Part shown: positions 50,712 through 61,152 of the stretch, piece by piece
Layout of the letters: the number at the start of each line of letters is the position of its first letter
Position numbering within the stretch: the first letter of the stretch is position 1
NCBI RefSeq assembly: GCF_036021035.1
Contig: NZ_CP107930.1
Location: forward strand, 744,001-808,000
Direction: 5' to 3'
Origin: Kineococcus sp. NBC_00420
GTDB lineage: Bacteria > Actinomycetota > Actinomycetes > Actinomycetales > Kineococcaceae
Length of the DNA: 64,000 bases
The notes under the pieces: generated by a model
What the model was told of the DNA's origin: nothing
The model's input: the letters and a program-made list of their open reading frames with translations, nothing else
Database searches by the model: none
Translations under genes and position numbers: made by a program

Positions 50712-51824
50712 GTGCTCACGGCGTTCTTCGCGACGGCTGCGGCGGGCCGGATCGGCCTCGCCGCGACCAACGTCGCTCTCCTGTGGTTCGTGCTCCACCG
50801 GACGGGGTCGTTCGGGGCCGCCGGTGCCCTCGGCGCGGGCCTCGCGATCTCCGAGGCCCTGGTCGGGCCGCAGACCGCCCGCGCCGTCGACCGGTTCGGG
50901 CAACCCCGGGTGCTGCCGCTGCTCGCCGTCGCGCACGCGGGCGCGGTGCTCGTGCTGCTGGGGGCGACCGGGCCGGGTTCCTCCCGGTCCGCCCTGGTCG
51001 TCCTGGGCGGCCTGCTCGGCGCCACCCTCCCCCAGCTCGGCGCGTTCTCGGCCGCCCGCTGGTCGCACCGCTTCCCGCCCGGTCCGGAGTTGTCGCGGGC
51101 CTTCGGGTGGGAGGCCACCGCGAACTCCGCCGCCTACCTGCTCGGACCGGCCCTGGGCGTGGCGCTGGGCAGTTCCGGGCACTCAACGTCCGCCGTCCTC
51201 CTCGCCGCCACCCTGGTCGTCGGGGCCACCCTGCTGCTGGGGTTCCAGCGACGTTCCGCGCCCCCGGGGCGGCGCTGCGGCCCGCGCGGTCGGGTGGGGC
51301 TGCCCCGCGGGGTCGGGTTGCCGATCGCGGTGAACGTCGCGATCGGGGTGCACTTCGGAGCCGTGCCCGTGGCGGTGGCCGCCGCGGCCCGCGGGACGGG
51401 GTCGGCGACCTCGTTGGTCGTCGCGTCCAGCGCCGGAGGTCTGCTCGCCGGACTGGCTCTCTCGGCGCTGCCCTGGCGCGCACCGGCCCGGCGCCGGCTG
51501 CGGGTGAGCGCCACGGCGTTCGGCCTGTCGGCGCTCCTGCTGATCGGCCCCTGGCCGGTCCCGGCCCTCGCCGTGGTGCTCTTCGTCGTCGGGACGGCCG
51601 TGCCGCCGGTCCTGGTGGCGACGTCCGTGCTGGCCCGTGAGCGCGCCCCGGCCGGCGCGCTGACGAGCACGTTCTCCTGGCTGGCCTCCTGCAGCGCCGC
51701 GGGGAGCGCGGTCGCCGTCGCGGGCGCGGGCGGACTCGTCGACGCGGTCGGGCCGTTGGGCGCCTTCGCGCTGGCGGGAGCGGGTGCCGTGGGGGTGAGC
51801 GTGCTTGAGAGGATCGTCCGGTGA
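50712..51824 (+). CDS. MFS transporter
   Basis: A 370-residue inner-membrane protein with about 10-11 helices, slightly short for a 12-helix MFS. It begins LTAFFATAAAGRIGLAATNV; DRFGQPRVLPLLAVAHAGAV matches the loop 2-3 region. GTG 50712 has GGAAGGA six bases upstream. The stop overlaps the next gene by 4 bases (GTGA), implying co-translation with the hypothetical protein at 51821. Substrate is unknown; efflux is likely. Confidence 0.85.
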   Translation: MLTAFFATAAAGRIGLAATNVALLWFVLHRTGSFGAAGALGAGLAISEALVGPQTARAVDRFGQPRVLPLLAVAHAGAVLVLLGATGPGSSRSALVVLGGLLGATLPQLGAFSAARWSHRFPPGPELSRAFGWEATANSAAYLLGPALGVALGSSGHSTSAVLLAATLVVGATLLLGFQRRSAPPGRRCGPRGRVGLPRGVGLPIAVNVAIGVHFGAVPVAVAAAARGTGSATSLVVASSAGGLLAGLALSALPWRAPARRRLRVSATAFGLSALLLIGPWPVPALAVVLFVVGTAVPPVLVATSVLARERAPAGALTSTFSWLASCSAAGSAVAVAGAGGLVDAVGPLGAFALAGAGAVGVSVLERIVR

Positions 51825-53182
51825 GACCGCTGCGCCCGACCCGCCTCCTCAGCCTGGAGTCGGGGTTGTGGGCGCTGGACGAGACCCAGCCCGTGGCCGC
51901 GGTCCTGGACCTGCGCACCGGGAAGGTCGAGCGGATCGTCAGCTGGCCGGAGGTGCCGGCCGAACCCGTCCCGACCCCGTGGCCGCCACCGCGGCTGCTG
52001 CCGGACGGCCCCTCGTTCTGGACCCACCCGCACGGGGACGCCCCGCTGGTGCGGATCGGCCCGGACGGGGTGGAACTCGCGGTCTGGACCCACGGGCTGC
52101 GGTTGTCGGCGGTGGGCCCGGACGGGGTCTGGTGCGTCCCCTCGCCCCCGCCCCAGGATATCGTCCGCACTGCCGACGGCCGGCCCAGCTGGGGGCTGCA
52201 GCCCGCGCAGCTGCTGCACGTCGGCCGTGGCGGTCGACCCCGGCGCACGAACGTCGACGCCCCCGTGCGGGCGGCGCAGGCGGAGGAGTCGGGGTTCTTC
52301 ATCGCCCTGGACGACGAGCCCTGGCACCTGGAACCCCTGGGGGCCGACCTCCACGAGGTCGTCTGGAACACCCGCTGGTTCCGGATCCCCTGGGGTGCGG
52401 AGATCGGCGACGAACTGCGCGACGTCGCGGAACCCGTCGAGCACGGGCCGGAGGTCCGCACCGAGGACGGTCGCGGTACCCACTCCTGGCTGGACCCGTG
52501 GAGCGCCGGGGCCGACCGGCACGGCGTCCGGCTCGAAGGGGCCCGCTGGGGTTTCGGCTGGCGGGCGGACGGGATGGCGGCCGCGGCGGGCCACCTGGTC
52601 GCCCTGGTGCACAACGCCGAGGGGAACCCGTTGCGCCGGATCGACCTCGGCCGGGGGACGACGACGTCGGCCGCCCTCGTGGGAACCGGTCCGGCCGAAC
52701 GCCTGACCGTCGCCGTGCGCCGCGACGTCCCGGGGGTGTTGCGGGCCCCGGTCGACGTCCTCACCGTGCAGCGCGGCGGAGACGTCTCCCTCCTGCTGGG
52801 TGCGGATTCCGTCGACGTCGCCGACCACGTCCGCCCGTTGGCCCCGCGGCCGCTGGAGTCGGGTTCCTACGTCCGCCAGGTGCTGGCGAGCAACGGGAGG
52901 CTGCAGGAGCACTGGCGCACCGACGAGGGGTTCTTCCCGCTCGTCGAGGGCATGACCGCGGTTCGCGCCCGCCTCGTGGGCGACTGGCCGGACACGGTGC
53001 TGGAGTGGACGTTCGAGCACCCGGACCGACCGGGGGCGCGGCTGCGGCGACGGATTCCGTTGTTCGACGAGTCGGGTCGCATCACTCCCCCGGACACCGC
53101 GGCCGTCGTGCTGATGGAGGACTTCCAGACCGGTCAGGTGCCCGGGACCGAGCACGCCGTCGGCGGGTTCATCGACTTCTGA
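51821..53182 (+). CDS. Hypothetical protein with beta-propeller-like repeats
   Basis: A 453-residue soluble protein of no recognised family. Many short Trp/Gly-rich strands (SGLWALDETQPVAAVLDLRTG, SFWTHPHGDAPLVRIGPDG, ARWGFGWRADGMAAAAGHL) suggest a beta-rich, possibly propeller fold. No signal peptide is present. GTG 51821 overlaps the MFS stop by 4 bases. The end lies in a 14-bp duplication that repeats the stop codon. Possible role beside the MFS protein cannot be inferred. Confidence 0.7.
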   Translation: MRPLRPTRLLSLESGLWALDETQPVAAVLDLRTGKVERIVSWPEVPAEPVPTPWPPPRLLPDGPSFWTHPHGDAPLVRIGPDGVELAVWTHGLRLSAVGPDGVWCVPSPPPQDIVRTADGRPSWGLQPAQLLHVGRGGRPRRTNVDAPVRAAQAEESGFFIALDDEPWHLEPLGADLHEVVWNTRWFRIPWGAEIGDELRDVAEPVEHGPEVRTEDGRGTHSWLDPWSAGADRHGVRLEGARWGFGWRADGMAAAAGHLVALVHNAEGNPLRRIDLGRGTTTSAALVGTGPAERLTVAVRRDVPGVLRAPVDVLTVQRGGDVSLLLGADSVDVADHVRPLAPRPLESGSYVRQVLASNGRLQEHWRTDEGFFPLVEGMTAVRARLVGDWPDTVLEWTFEHPDRPGARLRRRIPLFDESGRITPPDTAAVVLMEDFQTGQVPGTEHAVGGFIDF

Positions 53183-53197
53183 CTCATCGACTTCTGA
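53169..53197. repeat. Duplicated 14-mer carrying stop codons for both strands
   Basis: TCATCGACTTCTGA occurs at 53169-53182 and 53184-53197. The first copy ends with the TGA of the plus-strand gene. The second begins with TCA, the stop of the convergent minus-strand regulator. The repeat thus forms the boundary of two convergent genes. Confidence 0.9.
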
Positions 53198-53492
53198 GCG
53201 CCTCGTCGCTCGCGCGCGACGCGATGGACTGCAGCGCGGCGACGTGGTCGCGCAGGGCTGCCGAACCCGTGTCGGTGAGGGCGAGGACGGTCCTGGTGTA
53301 GCGACCGGAGGCGACCTTGCGGATGTCGACGTAGCCGGGGGCGGCCAGCGCGGTGAGCTGCTTGGACAACGTGGGAGCGCTCATCCCGCAGTAGTCGGCG
53401 ACGGCCTTGAACTCCGCCTCGGCGCACCCCGACAGGTAGGCGCAGATCCGCAGCCGGGCCGCGGAGACGAGGACCTCGTCGAGGTCGGGCAC
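53184..53492 (-). CDS. Winged-helix transcriptional regulator (ArsR/MarR-like)
   Basis: A 102-residue DNA-binding protein. The HTH is VADYCGMSAPTLSKQLTALA, preceded by ARLRICAYLSGCAEAEFKAV and followed by the wing VASGRYTRTVLALT. Actinobacterial members of this size often pair with small membrane proteins, as here with the gene 3 bases upstream. GTG 53492 is the natural start. Cys residues (CAYLSGCAE, YCGM) might sense redox or metal, which is speculative. Confidence 0.85.
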   Translation of the reverse strand: MPDLDEVLVSAARLRICAYLSGCAEAEFKAVADYCGMSAPTLSKQLTALAAPGYVDIRKVASGRYTRTVLALTDTGSAALRDHVAALQSIASRASDEALRSR

Positions 53493-53495
53493 GAC

Positions 53496-53786
53496 TCAGG
53501 CCTCCGGCCTGCGGCGCAGCGCCCAGAACCAGGTGGCTCCGGAGGCGAGACCGAGGAGGACGAAGACGGCGCTCATCGTGGAGTCCGCCGTGAACCCGAC
53601 GACGGCGAGTCCGGCGAGGACGAGCAGGAACGTCGTGTGCTCGGTTCGGACCCGGCCGCGGTAGCCGACCAGCCCCCGACGTCGACGCCACCGTTCCGGC
53701 AGCAGGAACGCCGCGGTGAGCAGGGCGACGGCTCCCACGAGTGCGAGCAGGTGCGCGGGTCCGTGCCCCTGCCCGAGCAGCACCAC
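53496..53786 (-). CDS. Hypothetical small membrane protein
   Basis: A 96-residue protein with three membrane segments: LLALVGAVALLTAAFLLP, TFLLVLAGLAVVGFT and SAVFVLLGLASGATWFWAL. The frame stays open for 55 bases upstream (SLAVSAGISAGLG), which would make a further helix, but no ATG/GTG/TTG start exists there, so GTG 53786 is given. It is followed after 3 bases by a winged-helix regulator. The pair may act as a membrane sensor and regulator (inference). Confidence 0.6.
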   Translation of the reverse strand: MVLLGQGHGPAHLLALVGAVALLTAAFLLPERWRRRRGLVGYRGRVRTEHTTFLLVLAGLAVVGFTADSTMSAVFVLLGLASGATWFWALRRRPEA

Positions 53787-53840
53787 GCCCAGCCCGGCGG
53801 AGATCCCGGCGCTGACGGCGAGGGAGGTGGGGAGAGGGCT

Positions 53841-55349
53841 TCACCCCTTCAGCAGGACGAGCACGCTGCGGCCCTGCCACGTCCCCGCCGTGGTCGGCCA
53901 GCTCGTGATCCCCTGCGCGGGGTCGGCGCCCGCGTCGGTCCAGCGCAGGACGAACGGGGTCGGTCTCGCCGGCCCCGGGTCGCGGTGGTGGGCGTAGTTG
54001 AACTCCAGCAGCGGCTTCAGCACCGGGCCCGCCTCGGCGATGCGCGCGTCGATGACGCCCTGCAGGTACGCCGGGTCGGAGAACTGGTCGATGATCTCGC
54101 AGTCGCAGCTGTAGGCCAGCGTCCCGATCTCCCCGGGGGCGGCGACGCGTTCGTCCCCGACGATCCGGGCGAGGTCGGTCCCGGCGGTCCGGTACTCGGC
54201 CGGCGTCGCGAAGTTCGCGAACACCGGCGGGTAGCGCCACGGCAGCGGCAGTGCCGCGGACGGCACGCAGACGAAGAGACCCACCAGGGCCAGCACCGAC
54301 ACCGCGCTCATCGGGACCCACGTCACCCGGGACCGCGACCGCTCACCGCTGAGGACGCCGGCCCCGAGCATCGCCGCGAAGGACAGCGACGCCATCGGCG
54401 CGACGTAGTACCACTGGTAGGGCGGGACGCCGAGGACGCTGTAGACCGCGAAGTACCCCACCCCGCCGAGCGCCAGACCGAGCACGGCTCCCGTTCCCGG
54501 CCGGGCGCGGCGGCGCAGCAGGGCGAGCACGAGCAGGAGGAGGACGACCACCCCGACCAGGGCCGCGGCCACGCTCACCGCGACGGCGCCCGGCGTGTTG
54601 AGCGCGTAGTGGGTCCACAGCCCACGCAGGTAGGTTCGCCCCTCGCCGAAGTTCCGCTGGTTGGTCTTGATGACGAACGTGTCGGGGATGGCCGACCCCA
54701 GCCACCACCAGCTGGCCGCGAACCACGGCAGGCAGACCAGCACGCAGACCCCGACGGCGACCGGCAACCGCCGGCGGACACCGCGGCAGGCCAACGCGAT
54801 CACCACCACGAAGACGACCATGTCGAGACGGGCCAGCAGGCTGAACGCCGCCACCACCCCGTAGGGGAGCGCCCGGCCGGCGAGACCGGCCGAGAGCAGG
54901 GCGGTCATGGCGGTGAAGATGAGGACGACCTCCAGCCCCTGGGCGGAGACCAGGAACGGGTTGGCCAGCACCACGACGAGCGCGGCCGCGGGCCAGGCCA
55001 GGGACAGGCCCAGCCGCCCCGCCGCCCGGGCCGACCACCATCCCGCCAGCGCACCGAGCAGGGTCGTCAGCACGCCCAGCGCGAGCTCGCCGTCGGGACC
55101 GGCGAACGGCTGGACCAGCCGCAGGCAGCCGGCGAGCAGCGCGACGTTCAACGGTGACGTCGCCGCGTTCGACGTCAGACCGGGGGTCATCCCCCAGTGC
55201 GCGTGCTCGGCGACGTTGCGGGCGTAGGCGAGGGTGATGTAGGTGTCGTCGATGAGCCCGCGGGAGGTCACCCAGCTCAGGAGGGCGCCGAGGAACGCCC
55301 CGAAGAGGGCGAGCCGCAGAGCCGGGTGGGAAGAACGCATGGGCGCCAT
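53841..55349 (-). CDS. GT-C type integral-membrane glycosyltransferase
   Basis: A 502-residue membrane protein with about 11 helices. RGLIDDTYITLAYARNVAEH just after the first helix is the DD motif of GT-C enzymes such as actinobacterial arabinofuranosyl- and mannosyltransferases, which use polyprenyl-phosphate sugars on the outer side of the membrane. The C-terminal ~130 residues are an external domain (EIGTLAYSCDCEIIDQFSDP). Start ATG 55349 or ATG 55340 (MRSSHPALRL), the latter with better ribosome spacing. A role in cell-envelope polysaccharide synthesis is likely. Confidence 0.82.
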   Translation of the reverse strand: MAPMRSSHPALRLALFGAFLGALLSWVTSRGLIDDTYITLAYARNVAEHAHWGMTPGLTSNAATSPLNVALLAGCLRLVQPFAGPDGELALGVLTTLLGALAGWWSARAAGRLGLSLAWPAAALVVVLANPFLVSAQGLEVVLIFTAMTALLSAGLAGRALPYGVVAAFSLLARLDMVVFVVVIALACRGVRRRLPVAVGVCVLVCLPWFAASWWWLGSAIPDTFVIKTNQRNFGEGRTYLRGLWTHYALNTPGAVAVSVAAALVGVVVLLLLVLALLRRRARPGTGAVLGLALGGVGYFAVYSVLGVPPYQWYYVAPMASLSFAAMLGAGVLSGERSRSRVTWVPMSAVSVLALVGLFVCVPSAALPLPWRYPPVFANFATPAEYRTAGTDLARIVGDERVAAPGEIGTLAYSCDCEIIDQFSDPAYLQGVIDARIAEAGPVLKPLLEFNYAHHRDPGPARPTPFVLRWTDAGADPAQGITSWPTTAGTWQGRSVLVLLKG

Positions 55350-55418
55350 CCCACCACACCCGGGGCACGACGACGGGCGGCCACCTCGAGAGGTGACCGC
55401 CCGCGGATCGCGAGGAAC

Positions 55419-58268
<2,850 letters not shown>

Positions 58269-58400
58269 CGGGAGCTCCTCACTCGTCTTCCGTCGTCATC
58301 GTCATCGATCCGTGCGTGGTGTCGATGCTCCCACCGGCGGGGGCGGGACCGCGCGCGGGGTCCGTCGCGACGGAACTCCCGGGGCATTCATCTCGACCAC

Positions 58401-58751
58401 TTATCTCGACGTCAAGATACCACGCAGGCCGTGGTCGACGGCGAAGACCAGCGCGAACACGCCGAGGAGCATGCAGTACCCGGCGGTCGCGGCGAGCACC
58501 CCGGCGTGCGGCCCCTCCCCGAGGTGCCCGTCGCTCAGCAGCCGGGCGGTGACCCGGCGCGAACGCGTCCGCGCCGCCAGGTAGGTCCACGCGCCCGCAC
58601 CGCAGCCCACGACCCCCAGGACGAGCGCGAACACCCCCAGCTGGGGGGCTAGCAGCCGGGCACCGGCGAGCGAGCCCACGAGGAGCGTCAGGGCGCTGCG
58701 TCGCCAGGCGAGCGCCGTCCGCTCGGGCTGCAGACCCTCGTCGAAGATCAC
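58401..58751 (-). CDS. DUF202 family membrane protein (second of a pair)
   Basis: A 116-residue protein with the DUF202 start FDEGLQPERTALAWRRSALT (QxERTxLAWxRT pattern) and three membrane helices. Function of the family is unknown. The GTG start overlaps the stop of the upstream DUF202 gene by 4 bases, so the two probably form a complex. Its last codons overlap the palindrome at 58402-58419. Confidence 0.85.
   Translation of the reverse strand: MIFDEGLQPERTALAWRRSALTLLVGSLAGARLLAPQLGVFALVLGVVGCGAGAWTYLAARTRSRRVTARLLSDGHLGEGPHAGVLAATAGYCMLLGVFALVFAVDHGLRGILTSR
58402..58419. promoter_or_regulatory. Operator-like palindrome upstream of acnA
   Basis: TATCTTGACGTCGAGATA on the minus strand is symmetrical at all but one base pair and contains TTGACG, a good -35 hexamer. 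ATCTCGAC also recurs 13 bases away at 58390-58397. It lies 134 bases upstream of the acnA start, and its bases also encode the end of the DUF202 gene. Confidence 0.5.
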
Positions 58752-59122
58752 CGCAGGACCAGGCCGGCGAGGACGAGCAGCCCGGCGAGCACCGCGCCGA
58801 TCGTCAGGGGCGAGGCGAGGGTCGGGGAGGCCAAGGGCGCGCGGAGCCGCATCGCCCGCTCGTCCCGGGCCCACCCGCGCCAGGCCTGCAGCGGGGTGAG
58901 CAGCCCGAGGACGATGAGGAGCACCGACGCCGCGAACCGGAACCCGGGCTGCAACGCGAGGTTCAGCCCCTCCAGGGCGACCCCCGCCGCCAGCAGGGCC
59001 AGGGAGGTGCGGATCCAGGCCAGGAAGGTCCGCTCGTTGGCCAGCGAGAACCGCGGATCGGGTTCGTCACCGACGCCGTAGACGCTGCGCGGGAACCTCT
59101 CGTCACTCACGGTCCCGATCAT
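58748..59122 (-). CDS. DUF202 family membrane protein (first of a pair)
   Basis: A 124-residue protein. DPRFSLANERTFLAWIRTSL is the DUF202 (YidH) signature, followed by helices LALLAAGVALEGLNLAL, AASVLLIVLGLLTPL and IGAVLAGLLVLAGLVL. ATG 59122 or GTG 59110 (VSDERFPRS) may be the start. It is coupled by a 4-bp overlap to a second DUF202 gene. Function is unknown. Confidence 0.87.
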   Translation of the reverse strand: MIGTVSDERFPRSVYGVGDEPDPRFSLANERTFLAWIRTSLALLAAGVALEGLNLALQPGFRFAASVLLIVLGLLTPLQAWRGWARDERAMRLRAPLASPTLASPLTIGAVLAGLLVLAGLVLR

Positions 59123-59253
59123 CCCCCAGACGTGTCGGACGGCGACGGATCACCCGGACGGGGGCACCCGGACGCACTACTGACGGCTTGAGAAGGATCA
59201 CGCTCGGTCAGCACAGTAGGGGGACGACCCCCCGACGGACTCAGGAGCAGCCC

Positions 59254-59595
59254 GTGCACCCCACCCTCCCCCGCACCGTCCCCGCGCCGGCCACCCGCAC
59301 CACCCGCCCCGCCGCGGCCCACCGCGCCCTTCCCGCCCGGCGCGCCCCCCGCGCCGTGGAACTGGGCGACGCCGAGTCCGGCGCCGTCCTGACCGCGCTG
59401 CTCGCCGGTCTGCGCGCCGTGCCGGACAAGCCCGTCGTCGACGTCCGCACCCGGGTGCTCGACGCGCTCCGCGCGGTGTGGCAGCGCATCGACGTCGACG
59501 GCCTGGCCCTGGTCGCCAAGGCCGGTGCCGGCGCCTCGCTCCTCTTCACCGTCGTCCTGCTGGCGTGGCTGGCCTCCGCCGGCCGCCTCGGCTGA
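59254..59595 (+). CDS. Hypothetical small single-helix membrane protein
   Basis: A 113-residue protein not recognised. The N-terminal ~35 residues are Arg/Pro/Ala-rich and unstructured. Then comes SGAVLTALLAGLRAVPDKPV, and a C-terminal membrane helix ASLLFTVVLLAWLASAG. GTG 59254 has AGGAG six bases upstream. The next gene, 28 bases on, shares a VLxxxLAGL block, suggesting related partners. Confidence 0.6.
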   Translation: MHPTLPRTVPAPATRTTRPAAAHRALPARRAPRAVELGDAESGAVLTALLAGLRAVPDKPVVDVRTRVLDALRAVWQRIDVDGLALVAKAGAGASLLFTVVLLAWLASAGRLG

Positions 59596-59623
59596 CCCCG
59601 CCCCGATCGCCCAGGAGAACACC

Positions 59624-59806
59624 GTGCCGCTGCTCGCCCGCCGTCCCGCCCGCTACGTCCCGCGCCACTCCACCCGCGACACCGCGGGGCGGTGGACGGG
59701 GGACCGGGTCCTCGACCTCACCGACACCGGCGAGACGCCGGCGCAGGACGTGCTCGCGTCCGTGCTCGCCGGTCTCGACGAGCTCGACCGCGCGGGTCGC
59801 GCCTGA
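59624..59806 (+). CDS. Hypothetical 60-residue protein
   Basis: A very short basic protein with GTG 59624 and AGGAG six bases upstream, the same spacing as the gene before it. It reads RDTAGRWTGDRVLDLTDTG and ends QDVLASVLAGLDELDRAGRA, echoing VLTALLAGL of its neighbour. No membrane helix. It ends two bases before the convergent methyltransferase gene. Confidence 0.6.
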   Translation: MPLLARRPARYVPRHSTRDTAGRWTGDRVLDLTDTGETPAQDVLASVLAGLDELDRAGRA

Positions 59807-59808
59807 CG

Positions 59809-61152
59809 TCAGCCGCGCGGCACGAACCGCGCGACGCACTCCACGTGGTGCGTCTGCGGGAAGAGGTCGAAGGCGCGGAGCCCGTCGAGGACGTAGCCGT
59901 GCTCGGCCAGGAACGCGGTGTCCCGGGCGAGCGCGGCGGGATCGCAGGCGACGTAGGCGATCGCACGCGCACCCAGCGCCGCGATCCCCTGCACCGCCTC
60001 GCGACCCGCGCCCGAGCGCGGCGGGTCGAGCACGACGACGTCGACCCGACGGGACGTGATCTCCACGTCGGTCAGCGACTCCTCGACGGAACCGGCCCAC
60101 AGCTCGACGTGCTGCTGCCCGTGCAGCGAGCGGCGGGCGTCGCGCACGGCGCGTTCCTCACCCTCCACGGCGAGCACGCTCCCCTCCTCACCGACGGCGT
60201 CGGCGAGGAGGGCCGTGAACAGGCCCGCCCCGGAGTACAGGTCCAGCGCGCTCTCCCCCGGCTGCGGTTCGAGCGCGGCGAGCACGGCCTCGCCCAGCAC
60301 GGCCGGGGCCGCGGGGTGGACCTGCCAGAACCCGGCCCCGCCGACGCGGAACGCGTGCTCCTGACCCCGCACGGTGATCCGCTCGCCGACCCAGGTGCGC
60401 CCGGACACCCGGTGCAGCCCCTCGGGGGTCCGCACCGCCACGGAGGCGTCGGGCAGCTTCGGCAGGTTGGCGTGCCGTGAGGGCGTCGGGGTGATCACCA
60501 CGAGCGGTGCCGCCCCGTCGGAACCCGCGGCGACCTCGACGGTCTCCACGTTGCCGAAGCGCTGGTCGAGGACCCCGCTGTCGATCACGGCCCGGGTGCT
60601 GATCGGGCAGTCCTGCACGGGCACGACGTGGTGCGAGCGGTGTCCGCGCAGGCCGGTGCGCCCCTCGGCGTCGACGGCGAACTGGGTGCGGGTGCGCCAG
60701 CGCAGACCCTCGGGCCCCGCCAGCGGCGCCTCCTCGACGACGACCTCGAGGTCGAGGCCGGCGAGGCGGTGCAACTGCTCGGCGACGACCTGGGCCTTCA
60801 GCTCCCGCTGCTTGGCCGGCGTCGCGTGCTGGAAGTCGCAGCCCCCGCACATCCCCGGCCGGGCCACCGGGCAGGCCGGTTCGACCCGCGCGGGGTCGGC
60901 CCGCAGCACCCGGACGGCGTCGGCGCGCCAGAACTTCGCGCTCGCCACCCCCTCGGTGATCCGGGCCACGACCCGTTCCCCGGGCAGGGCGTGGCGGACG
61001 AAGACGACCCGCCCCTCGTGCCGGGCGACGCAGTGCCCGCCGTGGGCGACCGGGCCGACCTCGAGCTCGACCTCGGTCCCGGCGGCGTCCGGGCCCGCCT
61101 CGGGGCGGGGCGCCCGCGCTCGGGTCCGACGGGCTCGGGTGGGACTGCTCAT
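59809..61152 (-). CDS. TRAM-domain RNA (uracil-5-)methyltransferase, RlmD/RumA-like
   Basis: A 447-residue RNA methyltransferase. An N-terminal TRAM domain (VELEVGPVAHGGHCVARHEG) binds RNA. The [4Fe-4S]-type cysteines CPVARPGMCGGCDFQHA follow. The SAM motif is ALDLYSGAGLFTALLADAVG, DPPRSGAG is motif IV and YVACDPAALARDTAFL holds the catalytic cysteine. It methylates a uridine in rRNA or tRNA. ATG 61152 overlaps the APC permease stop by 4 bases (ATGA). Length and motif order match the RumA/TrmA class in actinobacteria. Confidence 0.93.
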   Translation of the reverse strand: MSSPTRARRTRARAPRPEAGPDAAGTEVELEVGPVAHGGHCVARHEGRVVFVRHALPGERVVARITEGVASAKFWRADAVRVLRADPARVEPACPVARPGMCGGCDFQHATPAKQRELKAQVVAEQLHRLAGLDLEVVVEEAPLAGPEGLRWRTRTQFAVDAEGRTGLRGHRSHHVVPVQDCPISTRAVIDSGVLDQRFGNVETVEVAAGSDGAAPLVVITPTPSRHANLPKLPDASVAVRTPEGLHRVSGRTWVGERITVRGQEHAFRVGGAGFWQVHPAAPAVLGEAVLAALEPQPGESALDLYSGAGLFTALLADAVGEEGSVLAVEGEERAVRDARRSLHGQQHVELWAGSVEESLTDVEITSRRVDVVVLDPPRSGAGREAVQGIAALGARAIAYVACDPAALARDTAFLAEHGYVLDGLRAFDLFPQTHHVECVARFVPRG

